The notes under the pieces: model-generated
The model's database searches: none
Seen by the model: the letters and a program-made list of their open reading frames with translations, nothing else
Told to the model about the DNA's origin: nothing
Made by a program: the position numbers and the translations under genes
In this document: positions 21,762-32,389 of the stretch, piece by piece
Layout of the letters: the number at the start of each line of letters is the position of its first letter
How positions within the stretch are numbered: position 1 is the first letter of the stretch
Source of the DNA: Leucosporidium creatinivorum
Lineage: Eukaryota > Basidiomycota > Microbotryomycetes > Leucosporidiales > Leucosporidiaceae
Direction: 5' to 3'
DNA length: 64,000 nt
NCBI GenBank assembly: GCA_001600635.1
Contig: BCKL01000002.1
Location: 257,007-321,006 of the forward strand

Positions 21762-23002
21762 ATGTCGTACGTCGGCTCACAGAGCTACAAAGACTCGGTC
21801 TGACCCTCTGCACTTGACAGCCACCAACCTGAAGCCTCCACTATCGACGACCGCGAGCTCGAGGCGAGCGAAACGGCCGGCTACGTCGTGAGTCGCGCTC
21901 TCTCGACTACAGAGCAGCTGCTGTAGAGCAGAGCAGCTGCTGATCGCGCAGAGTAGCTGCTGATAGAGCAGAGCAGCTGCTGATACATCTCCAATACACC
22001 CTCAGATCAACCAAAAGAAGACTCTCGCAGAGTACGCTGAGGTGAGACCTCCGCCCGGCCCCCACACCACGTCGCGCCTGAAAGCTGAGCTGTGCTCTGT
22101 TCTATCGTACAGCTCGATAAGGAGGACGAGTCGTTGGCCAAGTGGAAAGCTTCGCTCGGGATTGGTGCTGGAGCAACTGCTGGAGCGGCCGGTACGTCCA
22201 GAGCGGGCTCGAGGGGGCGGGCGCTCGAGGGGACCAGGTGAGAGCAGAGTCTGCAGAGCTGACCGATTGTAACTACAGATGGAGCTAGGGTATCTATGAT
22301 CTCCCTGTCGCTCGTCGCCGAGTCGAGGAAGGCCGGCCCCATCGAGCTGGACCTCACCAACCCCGAGAAGCTCAAGGATCTCAAGAAGAACCGTGAGTCG
22401 CTCGCGCTGCAGTCTAAACTCCCGCACATATCGCTGACTACCCCTCTCGTTTCGCACAGCCATCGTCATCAAGGTGAGCTTGCTCAAAGCTGGATCAGAG
22501 CCATCGCCGAAGCTGACTCTCGCTCACCTCATCTGCAGGAAGGAGCCGAGTACGCCGTCGAGCTCAAGTTCTCGATCAACCACGACGTCGTGACTGGTCT
22601 TCGGTACATCCAGGTCGTTCGCCGCGCTGGTATCAACGGTGAGCTCCAGGTGGAACGAGAAACGAGAGCGATGGCTGACCTCTGCCGCTCGCAGTGGACA
22701 AGCTCGAGAGCATGATTGGTAGCTACGGACCTTCTTCCGAGCCTATCGTCAAGCGCTTCGTGACCGAGGAGGCGTAAGTCCCAGCTGCTCGCTCGCTCGA
22801 AATTCGAGCTCACCCCCTCCTCCGCAGACCCTCCGGCATGCTCGCTCGCTCTGGATCCTACAATGTTCGCAGCCGAGTCATTGACGACGATAAGACTGTC
22901 TACGGTGCGTTGCTTCCCTCTTGCCGACTTTGAGCCTTGCTAACCCCTTCTCGGCTCGCAGTCGATTTCGAGTGGGGCTTCACCCTCAAGAAGGAGTGGT
23001 AA
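21762..23002 (+). CDS. RDI1: Rho GDP-dissociation inhibitor
   Basis: Rho-GDI extracts prenylated Rho, Rac and Cdc42 GTPases from membranes and keeps them GDP-bound in the cytosol. The spliced product, about 200 residues, begins MSHQPEAST after a 5-nt first coding exon (ATGTC). Next come the N-terminal arm (GYVINQKKTLAEYAELDKED), SLAKWKASLGI, the LDLTNPEKLKDLKKN block, the immunoglobulin-like fold EGAEYAVELKFSINHDVVTGLRYIQVV, MIGSYGP, GMLARSGSYNVRSRVIDDD and the terminal VDFEWGFTLKKEW, which is the family C-terminus. Eight or nine introns are inferred, some separating very short exons. The second intron carries a 20-bp minisatellite (21910-21985). Divergent from the unknown acidic protein gene. 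Confidence 0.95.
21910..21985. repeat. 20-bp minisatellite in a Rho-GDI intron
   Basis: About four head-to-tail copies of CAGAGCAGCTGCTGATNGNG, the first one base short and slightly divergent. Each unit holds the palindrome CAGCTG. It lies wholly inside the second intron of the Rho-GDI gene, upstream of the acceptor before INQKKTL, so its copy number would change intron length but not the protein. Confidence 0.85.
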
Positions 23003-23391
23003 CGGAGGGGCGAGCAGTTTAAAGGGTGGAAGTATGTTTTGTATTCAGTCTCGCAACAACGATGTTTCTCGTTCGTGATGGCTCCGGAGGGAAAGAAGGT
23101 TGGCGAGCTCGGCGCTGAGGTTTTGGTCTGCGAAAGGGGCAAGCGTGCTTTTCGATGCACTTGCAGAGCCACTGAGTCTACCCTGTCATTTATGCAAGCA
23201 ACCTCTCGTCGCTCGATAACTTCACCGACGTTCGACGTACCGCGCTGCATCGCCTTCCGCAACGTCAGCTCTCCTTCTCTCTGTCCCGCGTCATCTCGTC
23301 AACTCATCGTCTCATCGCCTATCAACTACAGCCAGCTCAACACAAGCCCTACCCCAACCTACGACTCCCTACACCTCCGACTACCCTTCAG
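23003..23391. other. intergenic region between Rho-GDI and the DUF1772 gene
   Basis: About 390 bp. Nothing coding is supported. The right half is rich in CTACAG and CCTAC words, as in other leaders here, and may include a spliced 5' leader of the DUF1772 gene. Confidence 0.4.
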
Positions 23392-24498
23392 ATGTCTGCC
23401 ACCGACGCTCCTGCGCTGTGCTTCGCTCGTGGAGCTGCTGCAGTTGGGTTGGGATTGCTGGCTGGGTTCCAGGTTACTGTGGTAAGTCTTGTGCTCTTGC
23501 CCCTACACTCGAACTGTCAGTTACGCCTGCAGGCCGCTCGAAAAGGCGGCCCCACCTGCGTCCAAGCTCGAGCTTCTTGCTGAGCGTCGAGGATGTGCTC
23601 GGGCTCGGGCTAGTACAGAGCAGCAGTGTAGGGGTATGGGCGGGAAGGCCATCGCCTTAGCTGAGCCCGCGCCGATGGCCTGAGAAGGGCGAGGCTACGT
23701 TGCCTTGGCCTGAGCTCCGCAGAGAGAGCCGTGCAAAAGATGGAGACGTACAGAGGCTGACCTGCTCCCCTACACTATAATCCACGCTGCTATCAACCTT
23801 TGCAGTCCACTCAATCGGTCGCCACCATTTATCAAGTGCCGACTCTCTCCCCTCGCGACCGCCTCGTGAGCACCGTCCTCCTTCAACTCATCGCACGGTA
23901 CTCGGCTTACGCAAAGACCTACAGCACCTCTGGTCTCGCATCTACAGCAACGGAGCTGGCCTCGTAATCCCCTCCGTTCCCGTCCTCACGCTCCTCCTCG
24001 GCGCGGCCAGCTACTTTGCTAGAGCTCCTGCTCTCTGGGCTCCTGCCAACTGGGTCGGAAGGCATCGTTCGGTGAGTCGACCTGCTTTCACAGCTTACAT
24101 GAGCCTTGCGATCTCGCCGCGGTGTGCAGAAGTAGTTGGCGAGCGATTCTCGGCGCACAATCGCTGACCACCTCGTCCTCCCCTTCGCAGGCTGTGCTCG
24201 CTACGGCGGCTCTGCTCATCCTCGGCAACTTGCCCTACACCCTCCTCGTCATGATGCCCGATATCAAGGTGATGAAGAAGACCGAGGAGAACATTATCAA
24301 GGGTGGGTCTGACGCCTCGTCGCCGAGCTTCTCAGCGCTGATCTCCGCCTCACCCTCATCGTCTCAGACGGCGCCGAAGCGAGTCAAAAGCTCGACACCG
24401 ACACCTTCATCCAGCGCTGGCTCACCCGCCACCACTTCCGCACCCTTATCACCACGTCGGCTTTCGTCCTCTCCGTCACCGAGCTCGTTTGCGCTTGA
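23392..24498 (+). CDS. small DUF1772 (anthrone-oxygenase-like) membrane protein
   Basis: The spliced product is about 165 residues with four hydrophobic segments, typical of DUF1772 proteins. That family includes anthrone oxygenases and many uncharacterised membrane proteins. Exon 1 reads MSATDAPAL then AAAVGLGLLAGFQVTVV. The next exons give STQSVATIYQVPTLSPRDRL, WSRIYSNGAGLVIPSVPVLT with LLLGAASYFARAPALWAPAN, then AVLATAALLILGNLPYTLLV with MMPDIKVMKKTEENI. The last exon gives FIQRWLTRHHFRTLITTSAF and ends in a short hydrophobic tail. The NLPYTLLVMMP and RW--RHH-R features are the family signature. The first intron is unusually long (about 335 nt, 23480-23815). No biosynthetic cluster surrounds it, so a role in polyketide anthrone oxidation should not be assumed. 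Confidence 0.82.
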
Positions 24499-24799
24499 AC
24501 AGGGCGGCACGTAGCTTCATGGGACTCGCTGGTCGCTTCTTGTTTGAATGATTTGATTCTGTGCTCAATATGTACTGGACCGAGGGCGAGCACAAGGGGG
24601 AGTGGGCTGGGCTCGGCGATGCAATTCGCACTCCGCTGGCGGTCAGGGGGCGGGGACTTTCGGCGGGGTATAGCTCCAGCGGAGCGACGCATCAAAATAC
24701 GCTTTGGTCTTTCCTGCACTGCTCCGCCTGTCAGGCCCCGTCGTCTCTTCCTCTCTCGCCTCTCTTTTTCCTAGCTCGACCGCGCTTCGACTCCGACCC
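24499..24799. promoter_or_regulatory. promoter region of family member A
   Basis: About 300 bp between two plus-strand genes. A pyrimidine tract (CTCTTCCTCTCTCGCCTCTC region, about 24.74-24.78 kb) sits just before the ATG at 24800. No TATA box stands out, and no coding frame is supported. Confidence 0.4.
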
Positions 24800-25876
24800 A
24801 TGCCCCAACCAACGCCTGCAGCAGATACCGAGGCTCAGCTCGAAACGTACCGAAGGATCTTCGCCCTCATCCCCCCGAGCCGTCGGAACCTCCGAGCGGC
24901 GAAAGAGATTGTCACTCGCCTCTTCCGTGATAGAAGAGACCCTTGCTACATAGCGTTCAAGGATGGAACACCCCAAAATCTGAAACCGGAACTTGAAGAG
25001 CTCTACTCATCGAGGGCGCAGGCAAGGCTGCTCATCAATCAGTTCGGTGGGATCCTCGAGGACTCGGAGCTTACAAATGAGCTCGCAGAGGACATGAGAT
25101 GGCTGCTGGATCACCACGAAAAGGCGTACAGCTATTTTTTCAGTATTAAGAGCGTGTTCGGAGCCGGGAGCGGCTACACCAAGTGAGCTTTCGGCGTTCA
25201 CCTCGTTCACCGGCCGAAGAGCTCACAGTCGCCACCTCTTCCATAGACTGCTCAGGCAGAGCTGTAAGCATCTGATCCTTGTGTGCTGTGTGAGAGACTC
25301 ACTGAACGTCACTCTTTTCCCGCTCGGGCGCAGGGGTGCAGATCCGAAACATGTACCCTCGCCTCCGTGAAAGAGCAACCTCGCTCGAGATCACTCAGGG
25401 CATCTACCAAGTAATGCACAACGAGGTGAGTAAATCAGACTGCATCTTGGAGGTGCTCTGTAGCCTGCGCCAGACTAGTGCAGAGGGCGGTCGGCGTCGG
25501 TTGATCTTGCTCCGCTCGGTCAAGCTTGACACTTACGTTTCGCGACCTCTCCATAGCCCCTCAAAGTTGTCACACGACGTCGAAAGCTTGCGTCCACGGC
25601 GCGATCGGACAAAGACAACCACCATCAGAGTGAAGCCGAAGGAGGAGAGTCTTCGACTTCGGCGCCGCACGCTTCGGGAAGGGTAAGTCCCTGGCCAGCT
25701 CGAATCGTGTGAACAACAGCAGCTAACCCCAGTTATCAAAGAACGCTGTCAACCACAGCCTCGGACGAGGAGATTACCGCCGCGAGCAAGGAGGATCGCT
25801 CGCTTCTCGCCGTCTCGGTCGAGCCGAGCAGGCGTACGGAGTGAACGTCTTCGAGCCGGTGTCGAGGAGGCTGTAG
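24800..25876 (+). CDS. member A of a three-gene family of unknown function
   Basis: Function unknown; recognised only by its two relatives in this window (32390-33491 and 54620-55614). The spliced product is about 258 residues. Shared blocks in order: SRRNLRAAKEIV, then DMRWLLDHHEKAYSYFFSIK with VFGAGSGYTK, an intron within the last codon, LLRQS, a further intron, SLEITQGIYQVMHNE, an intron, a charged linker (NHHQSEAEGGESSTSAPHAS), a phase-0 intron, and the terminal exon NAVNHSLGRG to RAEQAYGVNVFEPVSRRL. Intron positions and phases match the relatives. The protein is helical and hydrophilic, with no signal peptide or membrane helix. Reading the last exon one frame over gives an earlier stop, but intron phase and conservation past that stop favour the frame used here. 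It converges with the PKA-R gene. Confidence 0.72.
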
Positions 25877-26092
25877 GAGAACGAGGCAATAGTCTTTGAT
25901 AGTCCACCATGTCCTGAACAGCACTCATCTCGAGCTGCTCGCCGATGCCTTCGCCTGGTCTCGAGCTTCGCCATCTCTCGGGTTTCGTGCCAGAGAGTGC
26001 TGAGACTGACGACGAGTATACATGACAAAAGCTGCTAGTCTGCAACGCTCCTCCCAACACCAAGATAGGACTACAACGATCCTTCCCACGCC

Positions 26093-27799
26093 TTACTCCT
26101 GCTGCTGCGCCGAGCTGGTCGAGTTGGCGCCGTACTCATTCTGCGCCTTGCGTTGGAGGAGGTCGATGACGGGGCCAAGGAGACGGGTGAAGGCCTTCTC
26201 GCCGAGGGTGGCGACGCGGAGACGTCCTTGGCCGGCTTGGGCGCGGACAGTAGCGGCACGAGGAGCCGAGTTGAGGAGGGCGAGCTCTGCGATGCGTAAG
26301 AGGGAGAGCGAGGTCAGCAAGGGAGACGAGGAAGAAGAGAGAACACAGAACGCACCTCCAAAGTAGTCACCCTTGCTAAGCGAGCCGAGAATCTCCTCAT
26401 CAAAGCCCGGTCCACTGGCCTTCCTCCTCCTCGACACCTCAGCTTTTCCACTCTCGATAATGTAGAAGTTCTTGCCGACCTCCCCCTCGACGACGACCGA
26501 CTCTCCCTCCTCATAGACCTTCTCCTCGAGGGCATCGGCAATCTTTGCCCGCTCCTTGGTGTTGAGCGAAGCGAGGATGGGCACCTCGGCGAGGAAGTTC
26601 TCGTACATCTTGCGCTTGCGCGACGTGTGCTCCATCAGGATACTCCTAAACGTGACGCGGTCCAAGGCCCACATGGTCGCGCGCGAGGTAGCCACGACGG
26701 TAGCGGCGCGAGGGGCGTTGTACATGAGGGCGAGCTCTCCGAACGAGCCGCCAGGGCCGTAGGTCGCCACCTTCTTCTCCTCGCCGGGGACGGTCGTCGT
26801 CTGTCCTGGTCCCGAGTAGGTGTGGGTAGGGGGGCCTCGGACCCAGACCTCGAATGTACCCTCCTCGACGACGTAGAAGAAGTCTCCGACGGCGCCTTGC
26901 ACGATGACCTCGGTGCCCTTGTTGACCGAGACCTCCTTCATGGCGTTGAGGACGTCGTTGTGCTGGTCCTCGTCCAGGTTGCGGAACAGCAGGTTGTTGG
27001 CGATGGAAGCCTCGATGCGCTCGCGCTGCGAAGTCGACTTGGCGATGACCGTCTTGGGGAGGTTGCTCGTGTTCTGGTTGGGGTCGAGCGACTCTGCCGA
27101 GACGGAGGTACGCCGACCGAGGTTGTAGGCCGCAGGGATGCCGCCAGTGTGATTGCCTGGTCCGCCGAGGAGCCCGCCGAAGCCGTTGTTGTTCTTGTTT
27201 GGGTGGTAGTTGGGGTCGTCGCGAGGGTCGTCGACTTCCTCCTCGTCCGACTCGTCATCATCGTTGGAGACCTTGCTGTCGCGAGAGCCGAGGGCGAGAG
27301 GAGCGGGCGGCGGCGAGCGAGAGGCGAAGGTGGAGCGGTTGGCGCCGGGCGAAGCGAGGGGAGCGCCGAAGGTGAGGGGAGTAGGGTGGGTGGTGACGGG
27401 AGGTTGGGAAGAGCGGTCTCCAGCGCGAGTGAAGGGGGAAGGAGGCTCGTTATCGCGAGCGGGAGGGAACTCGGAGAAGGGCGAAGGCTTGTTGTCGGTC
27501 TCGAGGGCGCGAGGTCCGCCGAAAGTGTAGCCTTGACCGACGAGCGAAGGAGGAGTGCTCTTGCGCTGAGGAGGCGGCGAAGCAGGTCCAACAGCCTGAC
27601 CTGGCAGCGCCTTGGCCGAGTGAGGGGGCGTCGTGTCCCTCATGCTCGAATCCTCTCCGCCGCGCGCGGTGAGGCGCTCCTGCTCGAGACGCGAGGAGAA
27701 CCAGTTGGCGCAGAATTGGAGAGCGTCGGTAGGCTGAGCGCGAGCGACGTCGCGGTTGAGGTCGCTGAGAATCGTGGTGTACGAGGTGGGGAGCGACAT
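26093..27799 (-). CDS. BCY1: cAMP-dependent protein kinase regulatory subunit
   Basis: The regulatory subunit binds and inhibits PKA catalytic subunits until cAMP binds. The N-terminal 45 residues (TILSDLNRDVARAQPTDALQ and FCANWFSSRLEQER) are an RII-type dimerisation/docking domain. A long Pro/Ser linker leads to the inhibitor site GRRTSVSAES (about residue 230), whose RRxS form means it can itself be phosphorylated. Cyclic-nucleotide domain 1 has the phosphate-binding cassette FGELALMYNAPRAATV. Domain 2 has DYFGG-ELALLNSAPRAATV, with its single intron (about 26.29-26.36 kb) falling inside the cassette. The protein ends STSSAQQQE. Spliced length is about 545 residues. Two intron-like segments in the 5' leader (about 27.83-27.89 and 28.07-28.14 kb) suggest a spliced UTR. 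Confidence 0.95.
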   Translation of the reverse strand: MSLPTSYTTILSDLNRDVARAQPTDALQFCANWFSSRLEQERLTARGGEDSSMRDTTPPHSAKALPGQAVGPASPPPQRKSTPPSLVGQGYTFGGPRALETDNKPSPFSEFPPARDNEPPSPFTRAGDRSSQPPVTTHPTPLTFGAPLASPGANRSTFASRSPPPAPLALGSRDSKVSNDDDESDEEEVDDPRDDPNYHPNKNNNGFGGLLGGPGNHTGGIPAAYNLGRRTSVSAESLDPNQNTSNLPKTVIAKSTSQRERIEASIANNLLFRNLDEDQHNDVLNAMKEVSVNKGTEVIVQGAVGDFFYVVEEGTFEVWVRGPPTHTYSGPGQTTTVPGEEKKVATYGPGGSFGELALMYNAPRAATVVATSRATMWALDRVTFRSILMEHTSRKRKMYENFLAEVPILASLNTKERAKIADALEEKVYEEGESVVVEGEVGKNFYIIESGKAEVSRRRKASGPGFDEEILGSLSKGDYFGGAFCVLSSSSSPLLTSLSLLRIAELALLNSAPRAATVRAQAGQGRLRVATLGEKAFTRLLGPVIDLLQRKAQNEYGANSTSSAQQQE

Positions 27800-28777
27800 C
27801 TCGACGAGGCGAGGTGGGGGGAAAGCTGTACGGCAAGCGCAAGTCAGCAGGGGGACAAGCAGCAGTCGCGCTACCAGTAAAGACCTACAGAAGGGTGGAA
27901 GCGAGTCCCTCTGATGGCGTAAAGACGAGCGAGAGTGAGCGGAGGCTCGAGAGTTGGACTGTAGCAGAGCTAAGGCCTCGACGTACGGTGGGAAGGGTAG
28001 CTTGTAGGTAGTTGGAGCCTCTGTCTGTTCTGCTGCCTATTAGAGGTGAGCTCTGCTGCTTAAAGAGAGGCTGGTCAGCAACGAAAGGGCTGGCTGGCTG
28101 GCGAGCGAGCGAGCGAGAGACGCAAGCCACTCGGTTCAACTCACCTGTAGCTTGTAATCTGTAGACGAGCGAGCTGTAGGCTGTTGGGAACGAGTAACGA
28201 GTTGCTGTACGAGTCGAGCAGGCGAGCGAGAAGAGAACGAGGCGAAAGAGTAGGAGCGCAAGGGAGGCAGCCTCCTCAGCCTCGCCCCCCCTCACTTTGG
28301 CAAGGCCTGGAGCACCTTCCCGAAGCGGCCATCTCGTGAGGCTTGTAGGCTGGTCAAAAGCTCCTGGGTTCTGTATTCAGCTACACAATCACTTACAGCT
28401 GAGACTCGCTTTCCTCGAATCGACCTGTCCTGCAACCGTCCGCTCCGACTTACAAAGCGCCGAACCGTTCGGCTTCGCTGTTCAGCTGCACCCTTCTTCC
28501 CAAAGGCCTCGCGAGCCACACCGCTGTGATCAGCCTTGACTCTGCATCGACCTGATCGCTTCCACTCGCTCCCATTTCCGTTCATCCTTCCATTTGTCCT
28601 TCGCCGAGCTCCGAATTGGCTTCTCACTTTCGGTCGACGAGCAATCGAATTGAAAGAGTCGCGAGGGAGTCTGGTTACACACTATTCGAATCACACGAAA
28701 GCGAGAGAGAGAAGGGATGAAGCTAGAAAGGGAGTAAACTCCCCACAACAGAGAAGTCGAGCCAACACCCGCTTGCT
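27800..28777. promoter_or_regulatory. 5' leader and promoter of the PKA regulatory subunit; NOT3 3' flank
   Basis: About 980 bp with no supported protein. On the minus strand two segments fit introns: about 27.83-27.89 kb (branch GCTGAC, acceptor GTACAG just before the CDS) and about 28.07-28.14 kb (donor GTGAGT, branch GCTGAC). The second includes tetranucleotide runs of GGCT and GAGC (28088-28117). The PKA-R transcript probably starts near or beyond 28.2 kb. Confidence 0.55.
28088..28117. repeat. GGCT/GAGC tetranucleotide microsatellite
   Basis: About three GGCT units followed directly by about four GAGC units. It lies inside the inferred leader intron of the PKA regulatory subunit gene. 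Confidence 0.7.
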
Positions 28778-31700
28778 TTAATCGCTGTCCAAGAACCTGC
28801 GCCGAGGGAGCGGAGGTCAGCGAGGAGTTGAAGGGAGAAGGAGAGCAGAAGACACACTTGTAGCTGAACTTGAAGTCGTTCTTCCTTCGTTGGCACCAGG
28901 ATCCTGCGAGCATAAGTCGGCGAGGTCAGCAATCGCTCTTCTCGGCGTCTCTCCTACTCTGCACCAGAACTCACCCTCCCAGTCGACTGTACAGCATCAA
29001 CGAGAGCGTGAAGTCAGCATCCACCTCACTCAAAGGAAACAGAGAGAGCAGCTCCAACGCACAGTAAAGGTAAACTCCCTGCTCGTACTCGTCGGTAATC
29101 TGCTGCGGCTCGTTGGCGCGCTGAAACCAGGTGAGGTACTGCTTGTGGAAGCGCCATGATTGCTTCTTGAGCTCGGAGGCGGCGAGGTACCTGTTTCGAG
29201 TAAGCGAGAGAGCGAGCGGGAAGGAGAGTGGAGGAGACGGAGGAGCAGGGAGGGCAAGGGAAGGCGATGAGGATCAGTTTCGTTCCGAGACGAGGAAAAT
29301 ACGAGGAGGAGGAAAGAGCAGACGCACTGGAGGTAAGTGCCCTGGCAGTAGTAGAAGATGTAGAACAGAGTGTCGACATCCAGCTTGGTGAACAGCGCCG
29401 GGTTGGCAAACTGTCCTGACGGCTCCTGGGGGTAGTATCCTGGCGTCGCGAAGGGCTGACGGGGGACGTAGTACTTGGGCCTGTTATTGCGAGAGAGTAG
29501 GCGGAAGAGAGCGGGGAGAAAGATGATCAGCGCCGAAGGAGGAACAGAGGAGAAAGCGAGGGGCTCACTTCTCGGCGTCAAGAGGTTGCGGTACGTTCGA
29601 GAATCCCGAGTCGAGGATCTGGTGGATCGCTCCGAGGTCGTTATCGCGGTTCATCGCTGTGTGAGAGGTCACTCTAGGTCAGCTCTCGCCCTGCGCCTCC
29701 CCTCGCCCCTCAGAGCGGGACTCACACTTCTGCTTAGCGCTCTCAAAGCTCGTCACCAAGTCCGCCAAACTACTCGGCAACCTCGGCTCATTAGGCCTCT
29801 GCTGCTGCTGCTGTTGCGGCTGCTCCTCGGCGCTCTTCTGCTCGCTCGAACCATCGCCGGCGGTGACTGTGGGTTGAGGGAGCGAGGCGGATGAAGGTGC
29901 GGGAGAGGTCGCAGGTGCTTGCGATTGCGAGGAGACGGAGGGTGCGGAGGAGGCGGAGGGGCCATTCGAGTTCTGCGAAGTGAGCGAAGGGTCAGCGAAT
30001 GGGGGGAGAGAGAAGGGAGCGAGGTCGAGACGTACGGGAACGGAAGCTGAGCTCATCGAAGGACTGGGCTGTCCAGCACCTGGAGGCGCGAGCGGCGAAG
30101 GTAGCGACGACGAGGCGTCGACCGACTTTGAAGTCTCGGGAGTCGAGATTGCCGGTGCTAGAGGTGCCTCCGACGAAGGGGTCGATGCAGGTGAAGCGGA
30201 GAGTCCGGGTGGCGGTGCAGCAGCAGCGGTGGTTGCTGGTGAAGGCGCAGGCGCGGCCGCCGAGCTGAGTGTCGGTGTAGGAGGAAGGTTGGCCGCTGCG
30301 GCAGCGGCGTAGCGAATGGTGGGCATCGGTGCTGGTGCTGTCCTTGGTGTAGGTTGTGGGCCCGATACCGAACGCGAAGGAGTGACGAGGTTGGTCGGCC
30401 GAGGGGTTGTCGAATCGAGCGTTGACTTGCGAACGGTCTTCTTGACGGGACTGCTGACTTCCTCCTCGACTGGTGCTGGTGCCTTCTTGGCGGCAGGCTT
30501 CTCCTTTGCTGGTGTTTTTGGTGGAGCGGCGGGCGTCGGTATCGAGGCATGCGAGGTGTCGTCCGCGACCGAGGTGGAATCATGCGAAGATTGGAAGTCG
30601 TCGCCGCCGACCTGGTACATATCCTCCTCCTCTTGCAGATTCAGCTCGTCGTAGATGCCTTCGTCTTCCTCGAAGTCCTCCTCCTGTGAGCGTAACGAGA
30701 GGTCAGCTCTCCGTCGCCCTGCTCGGCGCCTCCTCCCGCTTCGACTCACCGTATTGCTCTCGACAAAGTAGGCAATGTCGTCCTTGATATCTGCCACTGC
30801 TTCGGTCTGCAGGTTGCCGTTCTCCAGTAGTCGAAGGATGAGCTCCAGTCGGTTGATGTGCCACGCCCGTCGTTCGTTGAGCGTCTCGAGCTGATCCAGC
30901 CGCTGTTCCCGATCCGAATCCTTCTTCTTCTTGAGGAGTTGCAGCGTCTCGATCTCGGCTTCGGCCTGCTCGACTTGCCGACTCAGCTCGTCGACCATGG
31001 TGGTCGTCCATTGGCATAGTTCGAGCTTCTGCTGCTCTTTCGGGTCGAGCTTGGCGGCGGCGCTGAGCCCTTCCTTGGAGAAGGCCTTGGTCTTCATCTC
31101 CTTTTCGCATGCCTTGAAGCGCTCCATTTGCTGTGAGAGTTCGACGCATCAGCATACAGGCGCGCCGAGACGAAGCGAGAGCGGGAATCGAGGGACGCAC
31201 CGTTTCAATCAGCTTGCGGTTGTCGAGCAATGGCTGCTTGTCCTTGATGTCGTTGGACTGCATCCATGTCTTGATCTGGTCGCGTAGGCGCTGCAGCTTC
31301 TTGATCTGCGACTTGAGGTCGACCTCGAGCTTCTCCTTTTGAGTCTGGTTGGTGCTCGTCTGGATCTTCTCAAAGATCTGCAGCGGAGGAGCGCAGAGTC
31401 AGCCGCCGAGTTGCTGTAGGATAGTATAGACCCTTTCGGTGCGCACCCCTTCGAACAGCTCGACCTGTAGATGGAATCCAACGTCAGCTTAGCGCTCTCC
31501 ACCTCGCTCTCACCGCTAACGGGCTACTTACGCCCTCGGCGACCTTCTTGAGCGTCCGTTCAATCTCGGCTGTAGTTGCAAAGGTACAGAAAGTGTCAGC
31601 CCACTCTGCTTCCATGCCGAGAGCTTGCAGCCTTCGAATGCCAGCTCGTCCCCGCCGCATTCGAGGGTGGCGCTACAACGTCGCCTCTGCTGCTCGTCTG

Positions 31701-31897
31701 AGCTAACGAGCCACAGCACTGAAAGCAGCTCCCTGGCGAGCACATATCGACAAGTCTTTTGTGCGCGCCGAGCTGCTCCCCGTTGAGCTCGAAGCGGCGC
31801 ACAAAGGCGAGTTGAAGCTGGGAGAGGGCAGTCGAAGGGGAGAGGCGAGTTGTGGGTTTGGCTGTAGGCTCTTACTTTGTAGCTTCCGTGCTGCCAT
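28778..31897 (-). CDS. NOT3: CCR4-NOT complex subunit NOT3/NOT5
   Basis: NOT3/5 is a core subunit of the CCR4-NOT deadenylase complex; it contacts NOT1 and NOT2 and monitors ribosomes. The N-terminal coiled coil is unmistakable: MAARKLQ, then [71 protein letters not shown] and [17 protein letters not shown] long Pro/Ala/Ser linker with Gln runs follows (30.6-29.75 kb). The C-terminal NOT2/3/5 box has [55 protein letters not shown] and a final DFKFSYKFLDSD. The start (31897) gives a 7-residue first exon followed by a 300-nt intron, by far the longest in the gene. The full N- and C-domains argue for an intact gene. Confidence 0.95.
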
Positions 31898-32389
31898 TGC
31901 TGCTGCCCTTCTTGCTGTCGCTGCCGGAGGTGTTGTAGCAAAGTAGAAGCGAGGTGAAGCAGGCAGACAGTTCGAGCGGAGACTTGGGAGAGGGCGAGTC
32001 GTGGGCAGAGACTCCTTTAAATTTTGAAGTCGTTTAAGCGAGCTTTGGAAGGGCGTAGGAGATGGATATGGTTTCTGCACGTACTCTGCAGCACGAGGAG
32101 CTGCTCTACCGCCACTAGTGAGGCCGAACGAGCGGCTCGGCGTTCGCGAGCTCTCGCATGGCTGACGAGGTCGCTGAAGACCTACAGCGCGCATTTGAAG
32201 GGTCTGGAGTCGTTTTTGAACGTTTCGCTTGCGATCCTCCTCTCACTTGCCGTATCAAAATCGTCTCCAAGTTGCCCAACGGCCCTTTCGCCAGCGCCGA
32301 GCTCTCTCAGGCGGCCCATTGTTCTACCTAACGGTAGGTTCTCCGTAATTACAGCCGATAGCACGTCAAAACTTGTACGCTCTAGCTCC
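31898..32389. promoter_or_regulatory. NOT3 promoter and 3' flank of family member C
   Basis: About 490 bp, no coding frame supported. A TTTAAATTTT stretch at about 32014-32024 lies roughly 120 bp upstream of the NOT3 start on the minus strand and could act as a TATA-like element. This is inference from position and composition only. Confidence 0.4.

Noticed and set aside
25740-25844. Alternative frame of the family last exon ending SVEPSRRTE
   Set aside because: It appears in all three copies only because the DNA is conserved. The preceding intron is phase 0, which selects the other frame, and similarity between A and B continues beyond this stop.
26627-27880. 417-codon open frame antisense to the PKA regulatory subunit gene
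   Set aside because: It mirrors a GC-rich coding region, is Arg/Gly/Val-rich without domain pattern, and the opposite strand encodes a clear cyclic-nucleotide-binding protein.
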